The notes beneath the pieces are model-generated. The model did no database searches. It had not been told where the DNA came from and worked only from the letters and a program-made list of their open reading frames with translations. The position numbers were made by a program, and so were the translations under genes. DNA of 64,000 bases from Calditrichota bacterium (lineage in GTDB: Bacteria; Calditrichota; Calditrichia; Calditrichales; J004), in NCBI GenBank assembly GCA_013112635.1, contig JABFGF010000001.1:62001-126000 (forward strand), in the 5' to 3' direction. This document shows positions 17,640 through 25,932 of the stretch, in pieces (positions within the stretch are counted from its first letter, which is position 1; every line of letters starts with the position of its first letter).

Positions 17640-18527
17640 ATGTTAAATGAAAAACTATCTGTCCAGAAAAGCGGTTGGACTGCTTTGGGTATTTTGATTC
17701 TTTTGGTCTTAATTACAATCTACTCTTTTATTTATGGGATTTATCTTTCCAAAGAGCATTTTATCCCCGAAGGTCCAATCACTATTTTTGTATCGGCCCT
17801 TTTTCTTGGATTATGGGGTTTTATGTTTAGCGGGTTGTTTACCGTGGAACCAAATCAAGCGGTTGCTCTCCTCTTATTTGGAAAGTACAAAGGGACCGAA
17901 AAAACAATGGGTTTCCGTTGGGCAAATCCGTTATACAGCAGAAAAAAAATCTCGTTACGCGCACGTAATTTTGATAGTGATAAGCTTAAAGTGAACGACA
18001 AAAAGGGTAATCCAATTGAAATATCCGCAGTTATTGTCTGGCATGTAAATGATACTGCACAAGCCCTTTTCGATGTTGATGATTTTATCGGTTATGTAAG
18101 GATTCAATCAGAATCTGCGATACGCCATTTGGCCACACATTACGCCTATGATAAAACAGGGGGCGAAAAAGAAAGCCTTCGCTCTTCGATTGATGAGGTA
18201 TCTGAAGCACTTGGAAGAGAAATTCAGGAGCGTGTTAAAACTGCAGGAGTAACAGTTGATGAGGCACGGATAAATCATCTTGCTTATGCACCTGAAATAG
18301 CTCATGCCATGCTGCAGCGTCAACAAGCTGAGGCAATTATTGCTGCGCGCCAAAAAATTGTTGATGGGGCAGTTGGGATGGTTGAAATGGCATTGAAAAG
18401 ATTAAAAGATGAAAATGTTATCGAGCTGGATGAAGAACGTAAGGCAAGTATGGTAAGCAATTTAATGGTCGTTTTAAGTTCTGACAAGTCTGCCCAACCA
18501 ATTATTAATACAGGTTCTATATATTAA
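17640..18527 (+). CDS. SPFH/Band 7 family membrane protein
   Basis: This 295-residue protein is counted from the ATG at 17640, which has GGAG (17631-17634) 5 nt upstream; the earlier ATG at 17625 would overlap that site. Two N-terminal transmembrane helices (about 15-38 and 45-67) precede an SPFH domain (about 70-240), with [39 protein letters not shown]-type strands and the Gln/Ala-rich helix [24 protein letters not shown] proteins oligomerise at membranes as scaffolds. The next gene, 2 bp downstream, encodes a tiny ribbon-helix-helix protein, a pairing I recall from many bacteria. Confidence 0.92.
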   Translation: MLNEKLSVQKSGWTALGILILLVLITIYSFIYGIYLSKEHFIPEGPITIFVSALFLGLWGFMFSGLFTVEPNQAVALLLFGKYKGTEKTMGFRWANPLYSRKKISLRARNFDSDKLKVNDKKGNPIEISAVIVWHVNDTAQALFDVDDFIGYVRIQSESAIRHLATHYAYDKTGGEKESLRSSIDEVSEALGREIQERVKTAGVTVDEARINHLAYAPEIAHAMLQRQQAEAIIAARQKIVDGAVGMVEMALKRLKDENVIELDEERKASMVSNLMVVLSSDKSAQPIINTGSIY

Positions 18528-18529
18528 TC

Positions 18530-18703
18530 ATGCCTTCAACCGAAAAGAAAAAATCATTAATTTTAAGGATCAACCCGCAATTGTGGGTTGATCTTAATAA
18601 ATGGGCAGAAGACGAATTACGTAGCCTGAACGGGCAGATTGAATTTGTTTTGCGTGAGGCAGTTCGTAAAAGAAAAAATGAGTCAGAAGAGAGCAAGGGC
18701 TGA
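18530..18703 (+). CDS. 57-residue Arc-like ribbon-helix-helix protein
   Basis: This very short gene starts 2 bp after the SPFH stop. Its protein begins MPSTEKKKSLILRINPQLW; the strand KSLILRI is followed by two helices (PQLWVDLNKWAEDELRS and NGQIEFVLREAVRKRK), which is the Arc/MetJ ribbon-helix-helix fold with a basic tail. Dimers of such proteins bind DNA through the beta ribbon. The tight spacing indicates co-transcription and probable translational coupling with the SPFH gene. It could autoregulate the pair or have lost DNA binding. The fold call is firm; the function is inferred. Confidence 0.88.
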   Translation: MPSTEKKKSLILRINPQLWVDLNKWAEDELRSLNGQIEFVLREAVRKRKNESEESKG

Positions 18704-18725
18704 TAGATGTTTTCAGCCATTGCTC
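18691..18725. terminator. Candidate hairpin between convergent genes
   Basis: A 12-bp stem with one mismatch (18691-18702 with 18714-18725) and an 11-nt loop overlaps the stop of the RHH gene and lies between it and the converging M1 peptidase gene. There is no clear T-tract on the + side, so termination is probable only by position. Confidence 0.45.
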
Positions 18726-18731
18726 AATTTA

Positions 18732-20588
18732 TTATTCTGGTTGTCCAAGAATTCCGTCCACATAGCCATATGTAACGGGATGATAACCGGGCCGTGCTTT
18801 TTTATATATTTCTTTAGCAAAAACTCTTCCTTCTTCACTTTGTGTTAATGCGCCGTAAAGAGGGGCAACAAATTTTGCCCGGCCAACGGACATCAAAAAA
18901 TTCTCCAAAGCAGGGAAAGCTGTGTTGTAGTTATGTTCAATAGCTTTAATAAACCATGCGTATAAAATTTCGGAATTCCCTGAATTTGTGAAATTGAATG
19001 TTTTATCTAGATCGCTTAATTGTTCTAAGCTGATTTTTGGTGGTAAAACCCGTATAAAATGAAGCCAGTGGTGAGTTGTCCAATTTGAGACATCCAATGA
19101 AGATGCCGGGTTTCCTTCAATAAAAGACTGGCGTTGCGTATCAACTTTGCGAAACTCCGGAGAATCCGGGATATAATAGTTTTTCGGCAGACCAGTTCCA
19201 TAAATCCATTCGTAAACAAGAACAGCTTGTCCTGTGCTTTTAGTTTCTTTTGTGAGAGTGCTTGAAATATATTTTGCAAATTCATCTGAGGTCATAGTCT
19301 TGAAAGCAAATTTATCAAAATAGGTTTTCAAGAATTCGTCAAATTTATCACGGCCATAGGCCACTTCAAGAGTGCGTAAAAATAATTCCCCTTTCTCATA
19401 GACAACTTTTCCAACCGGTTCTTCCGGATGACGCCCGGTTAAATCAATAGCTAATTTTGTATCGGGATGATCATGTCCTATGTGATCAAGGGTGCTTTTT
19501 AAATCCTGGTATCCGATTTGTTCAATCATCGTAGCATAATCCCGGCCGTATAGTTCTTCCATGATGCGGTATTCAAAATAAGTTGTAAACCCTTCATTCA
19601 GCCAGATATCATCCCAGGTTGCATTTGTAACCAGGTTGCCAGACCAGGAATGGGCAAGTTCGTGGGCAATAAGTGCAACAAGTGACCGATCTCCGGCAAT
19701 AATTGTAGGCGTGGCAAATGTAAGGCGTGGATTTTCCATGCCACCATAGGGGAAGCTTGGCGGTAAAACCAGAACATCAAAGCGGCCCCATTTATAAGGG
19801 CCATATAAATTTTCAGCTTTCTTAATCATTTGTGGTGTATCGGCAAACTCATAAACAGCCTTCTCAATAACTGATGGTTCTGCATAAACACCACTATTTT
19901 CTCCGAGTGGCTGAAATTCAATATCACCAACTGCCAATGCTAAAAGATAAGTTGGGATAGGCTGATCCATTTTAAAATGATAAATCCCATCTTCGTTTTT
20001 TTGTGTTGGATTTGATGCACTCATAACAGCAAGTAAATTTGGGTCTGTTGTGACTTTTGCCGTGTACGTAAATCGTAAGCTGGGAGTATCCATGCAAGGT
20101 ACCCAGGTTCGGGCATAAATTGATTGACTTTGTGAAAACAAAAAGGGATGCTCTTTCCCCGATGTTTGTTCCGGGGTTAACCACTGTAAAGCCTGTGCTT
20201 TGGGTGATGTTTTATAATGAACATGAACTACTTTTGTTTCGGATAGAATATCAATTGTCAGAGGCTGTCCAAAATCCTTTTTATAAGCTCCAAGATTAAA
20301 CTTAACCTCCTGATCGCTTTTATCAAGTGTAACTTTTAAAATATCTAAATCCCAGGAATCCAGTACCAATTTATTAGTATTGGACAAATTATTTACTATA
20401 AGAGATGCAATCCCATTTATTTTATGTGTCTCAAAATCGACTTTGAGATCGAGATCCATGTGTTCAATAATGATGTCATTTATATTTGCAAAACTATGAA
20501 TATCTTTTTCTGTATTTTTACAGCTTATAACGATGGAAATAATAAAAAGAAAAATGGAAATAGATTTTATTTTGGCCACAAGAATCAT
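18732..20588 (-). CDS. M1-family aminopeptidase lipoprotein (leukotriene A4 hydrolase-like)
   Basis: This 618-residue zinc aminopeptidase has the exopeptidase motif YGGMENPRLTFA, then HELAHSWSGN at about residues 309-318 with the third zinc ligand Glu in WLNEGFTTYFEY 18 residues on. The C-terminal helical domain and the spacing of GGMEN and HEXXH match the LTA4H/cold-active aminopeptidase group. A lipobox (IVISC, Cys23) predicts export and lipid anchoring. It would trim N-terminal residues from peptides in the periplasm or at the outer membrane. It is a single gene, convergent with the SPFH operon. Confidence 0.94.
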   Translation of the reverse strand: MILVAKIKSISIFLFIISIVISCKNTEKDIHSFANINDIIIEHMDLDLKVDFETHKINGIASLIVNNLSNTNKLVLDSWDLDILKVTLDKSDQEVKFNLGAYKKDFGQPLTIDILSETKVVHVHYKTSPKAQALQWLTPEQTSGKEHPFLFSQSQSIYARTWVPCMDTPSLRFTYTAKVTTDPNLLAVMSASNPTQKNEDGIYHFKMDQPIPTYLLALAVGDIEFQPLGENSGVYAEPSVIEKAVYEFADTPQMIKKAENLYGPYKWGRFDVLVLPPSFPYGGMENPRLTFATPTIIAGDRSLVALIAHELAHSWSGNLVTNATWDDIWLNEGFTTYFEYRIMEELYGRDYATMIEQIGYQDLKSTLDHIGHDHPDTKLAIDLTGRHPEEPVGKVVYEKGELFLRTLEVAYGRDKFDEFLKTYFDKFAFKTMTSDEFAKYISSTLTKETKSTGQAVLVYEWIYGTGLPKNYYIPDSPEFRKVDTQRQSFIEGNPASSLDVSNWTTHHWLHFIRVLPPKISLEQLSDLDKTFNFTNSGNSEILYAWFIKAIEHNYNTAFPALENFLMSVGRAKFVAPLYGALTQSEEGRVFAKEIYKKARPGYHPVTYGYVDGILGQPE

Positions 20589-20633
20589 TAATACTCCTAA
20601 ATTTAAAAAGTTGTTCTTTATATATTTACAGAT

Positions 20634-20990
20634 TTATTTAATCTCGTTGTTGGTGTTTTCTTTTATTGATTTTATTAAATCGTAAACATCATCCAGAATG
20701 TAATAAAGCTTATCGGTTGGAAGCCCTGAAAAGTCACGCTTATCCAACTCATTTTTCAAACGATTGTATAATTCGCACAAGTATGTAAAACGATTTATGC
20801 TACTTAGAGAATTGTTTTCCAGAATTTTATCGTACTCTTCTGCTTTTGCTGAGTTTATCTCTTTTTTAAACTGCTTTTCCCATTTAATCAAAGTTGACTT
20901 TTCTTCATTTATTTCAGAAGAAATACTATCTATGGATTTACCTGAAATTGCCCATAATTGAATAAATTCTTTTTGTTTTGCACTGATCAT
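20634..20990 (-). CDS. Small helix-turn-helix protein
   Basis: This protein has about 118 residues, counted from the ATG at 20990, which has GGAGG at 20999-21003 (8-nt spacing); a longer frame from 21020 lacks a site. The N-terminus MISAKQKEFIQLWAISGKSIDSISSEIN forms a homeodomain-like helix-turn-helix resembling transposase or terminase-small-subunit HTHs, followed by a coiled coil (residues about 30-60) and a helical C-terminus. It may be a DNA-binding regulator. No partner is adjacent; the gene lies upstream of the M1 peptidase gene with a 45-bp gap and may share its transcript. Confidence 0.65.
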   Translation of the reverse strand: MISAKQKEFIQLWAISGKSIDSISSEINEEKSTLIKWEKQFKKEINSAKAEEYDKILENNSLSSINRFTYLCELYNRLKNELDKRDFSGLPTDKLYYILDDVYDLIKSIKENTNNEIK

Positions 20991-21204
20991 TATTGCTTCC
21001 TCCAAAAAGTGAATCTGCAAAAGTATCCCATATTTAGATAAGTGGCAATAAATTTTGTTTATGTTTTATTATAGGAAATAAACAATATTTTATTAATATG
21101 GAATATTTTGAACCCGACTATACTTTTATAGTAAAAGAATCTATTGTCGCTGCACAGAGAAGCTGACAGGGAACTTTTCTGTGTGATGTTGGTGCCCTGA
21201 AGGG

Positions 21205-21216
21205 AGGAGGTGATCC
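21205..21216 (+). promoter_or_regulatory. Extended Shine-Dalgarno-like segment without a gene
   Basis: AGGAGGTGATCC is a 12-nt perfect complement to the canonical 3' end of bacterial 16S rRNA (GGATCACCTCCT). No ATG, GTG or TTG with an open frame of useful length follows at normal spacing, and the element lies inside the predicted fold between two paired regions. It may contact ribosomes or be coincidental. Confidence 0.5.
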
Positions 21217-21287
21217 TATCAATAGTCGAAGTATAGGAGCCTCTGTGAGTAATTAATAGCGAAATACTCGCAGTGGCTTAAATTAAA

Positions 21288-21313
21288 AAAAGCCCCGGTT
21301 AACGGGGCTTTTT
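21288..21313. terminator. Bidirectional Rho-independent terminator
   Basis: The stem AGCCCCG (21291-21297) pairs with CGGGGCT (21303-21309) around a GTTAA loop, flanked by seven A on the left and five T on the right. It works in both directions: for the putative RNA on + and for the minus-strand gene ending at 21318. Confidence 0.93.
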
Positions 21314-21317
21314 AGTT

Positions 21318-21812
21318 TTAAGAAACGGTTTCGGGTTTTAACTTAAAGGCCTGGCTGTGCCAACTATTTTTAAAGTTTACTTCAAATTTCCCTTCACGAA
21401 CTTCATTGATTGATGAAACAGAAAGATTAAAAACTTTAGTGTTTTCATTGATCTCTCCTGCAGTTACTAAGACCTGAAATTCAGGCCTGCTTACTGCCTC
21501 AACACCTCTTTTGCTACGAAAAAAAATCAGGTTCTGATCAAGTGCATCCAAACCATGGATCAACTTTAATTCTTTAAACACGGCAACACTACTGTCAATC
21601 GAACAGCCAGAAATAGAATCATTGGTTGTTAGCAATACAAATTGATCGTGAATGATTTCAAAATCTCCATTAACTGCTTTACCATGATATTGCCAACCAG
21701 ATTTAAACTCTTCAAGTTTTGATTGAACAATCGCTTTTTGTTCCGGACTCAATAGCAGGTTAAATCCATAAACCCAAACTCTGGACGTCCCGGGCGAACT
21801 TTCTAATACCAT
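21318..21812 (-). CDS. Conserved protein of unknown function
   Basis: This protein has about 164 residues, counted from the ATG at 21812 (AAAGAG upstream); a longer frame to 21839 would overlap the preceding gene. It begins MVLESSPGTSRVWVYGFNLLLS and has the segments GWQYHGKAVNGDFEIIHDQFVLL and GAELDQNLIFF-like strands, giving an alpha/beta protein without signal peptide or catalytic motif. Similar proteins in Bacteroidetes genomes are often labelled ABC transporter ATPase, but no Walker motif is present. It follows the bacilliredoxin gene by 10 bp, so it may be linked to thiol redox chemistry; that is inference. Confidence 0.78.
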   Translation of the reverse strand: MVLESSPGTSRVWVYGFNLLLSPEQKAIVQSKLEEFKSGWQYHGKAVNGDFEIIHDQFVLLTTNDSISGCSIDSSVAVFKELKLIHGLDALDQNLIFFRSKRGVEAVSRPEFQVLVTAGEINENTKVFNLSVSSINEVREGKFEVNFKNSWHSQAFKLKPETVS

Positions 21813-21822
21813 TTTATTCTCT

Positions 21823-22257
21823 TTATTTACAATGTGCATTAAATGCGTCTTTTAAGCTTTCAGCAATTTGTTCAGGCATATGTCCTTCAATACTCATGCG
21901 AGGAATAAAATGAACAACCTGTCCATCTTTAAATAATGCCATAGAAGGAGATGATGGAGGATATCCTAATAAATATGACCGAACTTTCTCCGTAGCTTCG
22001 CGGTCAACACCAGCGAAAACAGTTGTGAGTTTATCTGGTAAAACTTCATTATTTACGGCCATTCGTACTCCGGGTCTTGCGTTTCCTGCTGCGCAACCGC
22101 AAACTGAATTTATAACAACAAGGGAGGTCCCTTGATGATCAGCCAGCATTTTGTCAACGTCTTCAACGGTTTTCAATTCGTCAAATCCAGAAGAAGTTAA
22201 TTCTTCTCGCATGGGTGCAACAAGTTCTTCCGGGTACATAGATTGCATTTGAAACAT
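21823..22257 (-). CDS. BrxA/BrxB-family bacilliredoxin
   Basis: This 144-residue thioredoxin-fold protein of the YphP/YqiW (DUF1094) family begins MFQMQSMYPEELVAPMREEL, a family hallmark, and carries the active site CGC at Cys53-Gly54-Cys55 (INSVCGCAAGNARPG). Bacilliredoxins remove bacillithiol from S-bacillithiolated proteins. This window also encodes YpdA (bacillithiol disulfide reductase) and BshB1 (bacillithiol biosynthesis), so the full cycle is likely. The C-terminus FIPRMSIEGHMPEQIAESLKDAF is typical. Confidence 0.95.
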   Translation of the reverse strand: MFQMQSMYPEELVAPMREELTSSGFDELKTVEDVDKMLADHQGTSLVVINSVCGCAAGNARPGVRMAVNNEVLPDKLTTVFAGVDREATEKVRSYLLGYPPSSPSMALFKDGQVVHFIPRMSIEGHMPEQIAESLKDAFNAHCK

Positions 22258-22442
22258 AAAATCTCCTCTAATTAAAAAAATTGTTTTTTCGGTAAACGTA
22301 AATCAAGCCAAAAAACTTCCATATTTTTTATAAATTTATTTTTAGGCAAAACAAGTTTGTTGATTTAAAATCAAGAGAGTTTTACTTTCCTCACTTTATA
22401 AACAATTATTCGATTCAACTTATTAACCATGGTTACAAAATC

Positions 22443-23708
22443 TTGAAAAAATCTTTTTTTTTATCGATTGGTATTATGCTGATTTCTTCTTTTTTGTCTG
22501 CTCAAAACATTAAAACAAATACACCGTGGGCAAACGGACAAAGTTCAGCTGAGAATCTGCAAATTTCTTTAATTACATTTGGTCCGGGTGAAACGTTAAC
22601 AGATTGGTGGGGACACACGGCCCTTGTTGTAAAAGATACGACCCTGGATATTTCAAGGGTTTATAATTTTGGATATTTTTCTTTTGACGAAGGATTTATC
22701 AGTAGATTTGCAATGGGACGCCTTATTTTTTGGGCGGGAGAAAACTCTCTTGCAGCCACAATTGCTGTTTATGTGCGGGCAAAGCGAACAATAATAATTC
22801 AAGAATTAAATATTCCTTTAAAGAAACGGATTGAACTCGCCAGGAAACTAGCCGATGCAGTCTTGCCGGAAAACAGCCGATATTTATATCATCATTATCA
22901 TGAAAATTGTGCAACTCGTTTGCGTGACTATATAGATGCTTCTGTTGGAGGCCAGTTTGCAGATTCAATGAAAACAAAGGGCCGCTTAACATTTAGAGAA
23001 CATACTTTACGCTATACCGCACACCAACCCTTTATGCAATGGCTGTTGATGTTTTTAATGAATGATACCATTGACAAGCAAATCTTTAAATGGGATGAAA
23101 TGTTTCTACCGGATGAATTATCAAAATATGTGGCCAATGCTGTTTTTATTGATTCTTCCGGTGCCAGGCAAAGTGTCGTTTCGCATGGCTATACTTATTA
23201 TGAGTCAGAGAAAAAGAAAGTACCTTTCAATGCATCAAATACACCTTTGTGGTCTGTGTTAAGTGGCTTAATTTTAACAGGATTAACCATCGGGTTAGCA
23301 CAATGGGCATCAAATGGCCAAAAGCTTTCCCGGGTGATTTTTTTGGTGTATAATTCAATCATTTCCTTGTTTTTGGGAATTATTGGCTCGGTACTTTTTT
23401 TTATGAGCTTGTTTACAGATCATCTTGTTACTCATGGAAATGAAAATCTGTTTTTGGCAAATCCAATAACACTTTTCATATTCTTTTTAACCTTAATTCT
23501 ATTTTTCAAAAAATCGGATAAGTTGTGGGGGTATTTAAAACTATTATGGATGGTATTGGCGGGTTCAAGTTTGCTTTTGATGATTCTGAAACTATTACCA
23601 CTGTTTGATCAGGATAATTATATGATTATGTTTTTTCTTTTGCCTGTCAATGTTGCATTTGCAGCAGGACATTTTCTCTTTAGCGGAAGTTATCTCAGAC
23701 TAAAATAA
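22443..23708 (+). CDS. DUF4105 (Lnb N-terminal-like) membrane protein
   Basis: This 421-residue protein starts with TTG, giving a clean signal peptide (MKKSFFLSIGIMLISSFLSAQ). The DUF4105 region spans about residues 35-240, with ISLITFGPGETLTDWWGHTALVV and the NFGYFSF and YHHYHENCATRLRDYID elements; the His/Cys pattern suggests a papain-like or NlpC-type cysteine hydrolase fold. Four transmembrane helices follow (about 265-285, 297-325, 335-355 and 370-415). The topology suggests a periplasmic domain tethered to the inner membrane. It overlaps the end of the converging biotin-ligase-like gene by 14 bp. Substrate unknown. Confidence 0.85.
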   Translation: MKKSFFLSIGIMLISSFLSAQNIKTNTPWANGQSSAENLQISLITFGPGETLTDWWGHTALVVKDTTLDISRVYNFGYFSFDEGFISRFAMGRLIFWAGENSLAATIAVYVRAKRTIIIQELNIPLKKRIELARKLADAVLPENSRYLYHHYHENCATRLRDYIDASVGGQFADSMKTKGRLTFREHTLRYTAHQPFMQWLLMFLMNDTIDKQIFKWDEMFLPDELSKYVANAVFIDSSGARQSVVSHGYTYYESEKKKVPFNASNTPLWSVLSGLILTGLTIGLAQWASNGQKLSRVIFLVYNSIISLFLGIIGSVLFFMSLFTDHLVTHGNENLFLANPITLFIFFLTLILFFKKSDKLWGYLKLLWMVLAGSSLLLMILKLLPLFDQDNYMIMFFLLPVNVAFAAGHFLFSGSYLRLK

Positions 23709-24627
23709 TCCGTCCTTTTACAACGGGTTCTTCTTTTCCCTCAAGGTATAGCTCAAGATTTTTCCCTATAGAAACCACTTTCCCTTCATTGTTTTTTTCA
23801 GGCTTTCCCTGCATAGGATCGGAATATACCTCTATTTTTTTGCCAATTATTTTTGAGCGTTCTCGATATAAATCTAAAATTTTATTGTATTGGCCTTTTA
23901 ATAAAAGTGAATAATTTTTTGATAATGCATGTATAAGATTTTTAGCTATCAAGCCTTGTGTTGTCTTTTGTGAATCAGGGAGGTTGGCATTGATCGAGGT
24001 TGCTTTTTTTACAATAAAATCTGACTCCAGTTTTGGAATTACATTCACATTAATACCAATCCCGATAAACAAATCTGTTACTTTATTCGCCTTAGTTTGG
24101 GTTTGAGTCAATACGCCTGAAACTTTTCCATCGTCAATCAGGATATCATTTACCCATTTTATTTGCGATCTTTTTTCCATATTTGGGATTTTGTCAATAG
24201 ACTGAATAACAGAAATTGCTGAAAGAATTGTAAAGCCGATATGAAAATAATCAACCACCTGGTTGGGTTTTATATACGCAGAGAGGTGAATATTCCCGGA
24301 CAAGCTTACCCAGCTCCGGCTTCTATATCCTTTAAAATTATCTCCTGACCGGGCAAAACATAAAATTCCACCAGGTAAATCACATTCATCACGGGAAAGT
24401 TCAATTAATGAAGTAAACTGCGAAGATTGCGCATGGTTTACAACAAATGCGTATTTCCATATTGGATCAGATTCGATTTCTGTCTGGAATAAATTTGAGC
24501 TTCTAAAAAACTTATCAGTAATCTTTATCAAAGCCTGGGGATAAGAACTTTTTTTATACCTAATCCAATTTGGAATGGAAGTAAAAATTTGTTCTGAATA
24601 CTCTTTATTGTCAGTTATTATAATCAT
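23695..24627 (-). CDS. Biotin-protein-ligase-like protein with degenerate motif
   Basis: This 310-residue member of the BPL/LplA/LipB fold shows IKWVNDILIDDGKVSGVLTQTQ in the centre and DLFIGIGINVNV after it, both diagnostic of biotin ligases. The normally conserved GRGxxGRxW loop, however, is NFKGYRSRSW (about residue 100). An extra N-terminal segment of about 60 residues precedes the domain and a BPL C-terminal SH3-like domain (about 265-310) follows. It has no BirA-type DNA-binding domain. It could still attach biotin, use another lipoyl-like cofactor, or be inactive. Its 3' end overlaps DUF4105. Confidence 0.8.
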   Translation of the reverse strand: MIIITDNKEYSEQIFTSIPNWIRYKKSSYPQALIKITDKFFRSSNLFQTEIESDPIWKYAFVVNHAQSSQFTSLIELSRDECDLPGGILCFARSGDNFKGYRSRSWVSLSGNIHLSAYIKPNQVVDYFHIGFTILSAISVIQSIDKIPNMEKRSQIKWVNDILIDDGKVSGVLTQTQTKANKVTDLFIGIGINVNVIPKLESDFIVKKATSINANLPDSQKTTQGLIAKNLIHALSKNYSLLLKGQYNKILDLYRERSKIIGKKIEVYSDPMQGKPEKNNEGKVVSIGKNLELYLEGKEEPVVKGRIILV

Positions 24628-24812
24628 TTTTTTAAATGTAATTTAGTTTTTACAAATATAAATTTAATCAAACTAAGCTGCAAAAATTGTATATCTATTA
24701 ACTACTTTTCGAAAACTTTGAATCATTTTTTATGCAAAAATTACTTTTACAGAATAATTAAAACATATCTTCCGTTCATATTGTTAAATAATAAAAATCA
24801 AAAATAATATTT

Positions 24813-25913
24813 ATGATTGGTGTAAACTTCTCTCAATTTGTCCCTTTTAATAATAATAAAAAGGGCTTTGATAAATTACTGGATATATTTCTGGAACTTC
24901 TTACATACGCTTCTGGTGACATTTCTGAAGTTCTGCGTTGGATGAACCAGATGGATGAGCAATACACTTTGACTGACGATCAATATGGAATGGGTGACTT
25001 TATTGAGGATTTAAAAGACAAAGGTTATATAGAAGAACAAGATGGAAATTCCGGTAATTTTGAGGTGAAACCAAAGGCGGGACAGACCATCCGCCAACGT
25101 TCGCTGGAAGAGATATTTGGCAAACTCCGTAAAAATAACCGTGGCAATCACCGAACACCTTTTGCCGGTCTTGGGGATGAATCATCCGCTGAGCGCAGAC
25201 GTTATACTTTTGGTGATGAACCCGATCAGATTGACTCAACATCATCACTTTTAAATGCTCAAATAAACCACGGACCAGATAAATTTCAGTTAACAGAAAA
25301 TGATCTTGTGGTTGAAGAACGTGAATTTAAAACACAAACATCCACAGTTTTGATGATTGATATTTCCCATTCAATGATTTTATATGGCGAAGACCGGATA
25401 ACACCTGCAAAAAAAACTGCAATGGCCCTGGCAGAATTAATTACCACGCGTTATCCAAAAGATACTTTGGATATTATTGTTTTTGGGAACCAGGCATGGC
25501 CGATTGAAATAAAAGATCTTCCATATCTTCAGGTTGGTCCATTCCACACAAATACTTATTCCGGTTTAGAACTTGCCATGGATATTTTACGCCGCAGGAA
25601 AACGAATAACAAACAAATATTTATGATTACTGATGGAAAACCAACGTGCTTAATTGAAAACGGGCGATTTTATAAAAATAGCTTTGGACTGGATCGTAAA
25701 ATTGTTAATAAAACTTTGACACAGTCAGCGCGTTGCAGAAAACTAAAAATACCCATCACCACTTTTATGATTGCCCGCGATCCTTATTTGCAGAAATTTG
25801 TTCAGGATTTTACAAAAATAAATCACGGACGCGCTTTTTATAGCAGCTTAAAGGGATTGGGTGAATATATTTTTGAAGATTATGTACGTAACCGAAGAAA
25901 GAAAATGCGATAA
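24813..25913 (+). CDS. vWA-domain protein, partner of the MoxR ATPase
   Basis: This 366-residue soluble protein has a helical N-terminal region (about 1-100, with FLELLTYASGDISEVLRWMNQ) that may bind the ATPase, a charged linker, and a vWA domain from about residue 170. The MIDAS reads MIDISHSMIL, with Thr in NTYSGLELA and the strand IFMITDGKPT. The next gene encodes a MoxR-type AAA+ ATPase starting 20 bp downstream. Such pairs are thought to remodel or insert metals or subunits into target proteins, by analogy with magnesium chelatase and CbbQ/O. The target is not identifiable here. Confidence 0.92.
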   Translation: MIGVNFSQFVPFNNNKKGFDKLLDIFLELLTYASGDISEVLRWMNQMDEQYTLTDDQYGMGDFIEDLKDKGYIEEQDGNSGNFEVKPKAGQTIRQRSLEEIFGKLRKNNRGNHRTPFAGLGDESSAERRRYTFGDEPDQIDSTSSLLNAQINHGPDKFQLTENDLVVEEREFKTQTSTVLMIDISHSMILYGEDRITPAKKTAMALAELITTRYPKDTLDIIVFGNQAWPIEIKDLPYLQVGPFHTNTYSGLELAMDILRRRKTNNKQIFMITDGKPTCLIENGRFYKNSFGLDRKIVNKTLTQSARCRKLKIPITTFMIARDPYLQKFVQDFTKINHGRAFYSSLKGLGEYIFEDYVRNRRKKMR

Positions 25914-25932
25914 GAGAAAAATAAGGAAATCC

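Larger units (their letters stand above)
21117..21313 (+). ncRNA. Candidate structured non-coding RNA with own terminator
   Basis: No gene fits this stretch, but it is dense in complementarity. An outer helix pairs 21118-21125 with 21229-21236, and an inner helix pairs 21141-21146 with 21220-21225. Inside is a 10-bp hairpin (21153-21162 with 21174-21183, one G-U); its loop holds CAGGG, which can pair with CCCTG at 21195-21199 as a pseudoknot. A second hairpin pairs 21239-21251 with 21265-21277 (13 positions, one mismatch, one G-U), and a GC-rich terminator follows. The segment AGGAGGTGATCC (21205-21216) is a perfect complement of the usual 16S rRNA 3' end but has no start codon after it. A TATTTTG box at 21104-21110 could be the -7 element of an FCB-type promoter. 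I could not match it to RNase P, SRP, tmRNA or 6S RNA. Confidence 0.6.

Noticed and set aside
21117-21313. RNase P RNA, SRP RNA, tmRNA, 6S RNA or a riboswitch
   Set aside because: No hallmark sequences of these families are visible, and a terminator separates it from any downstream + strand gene.
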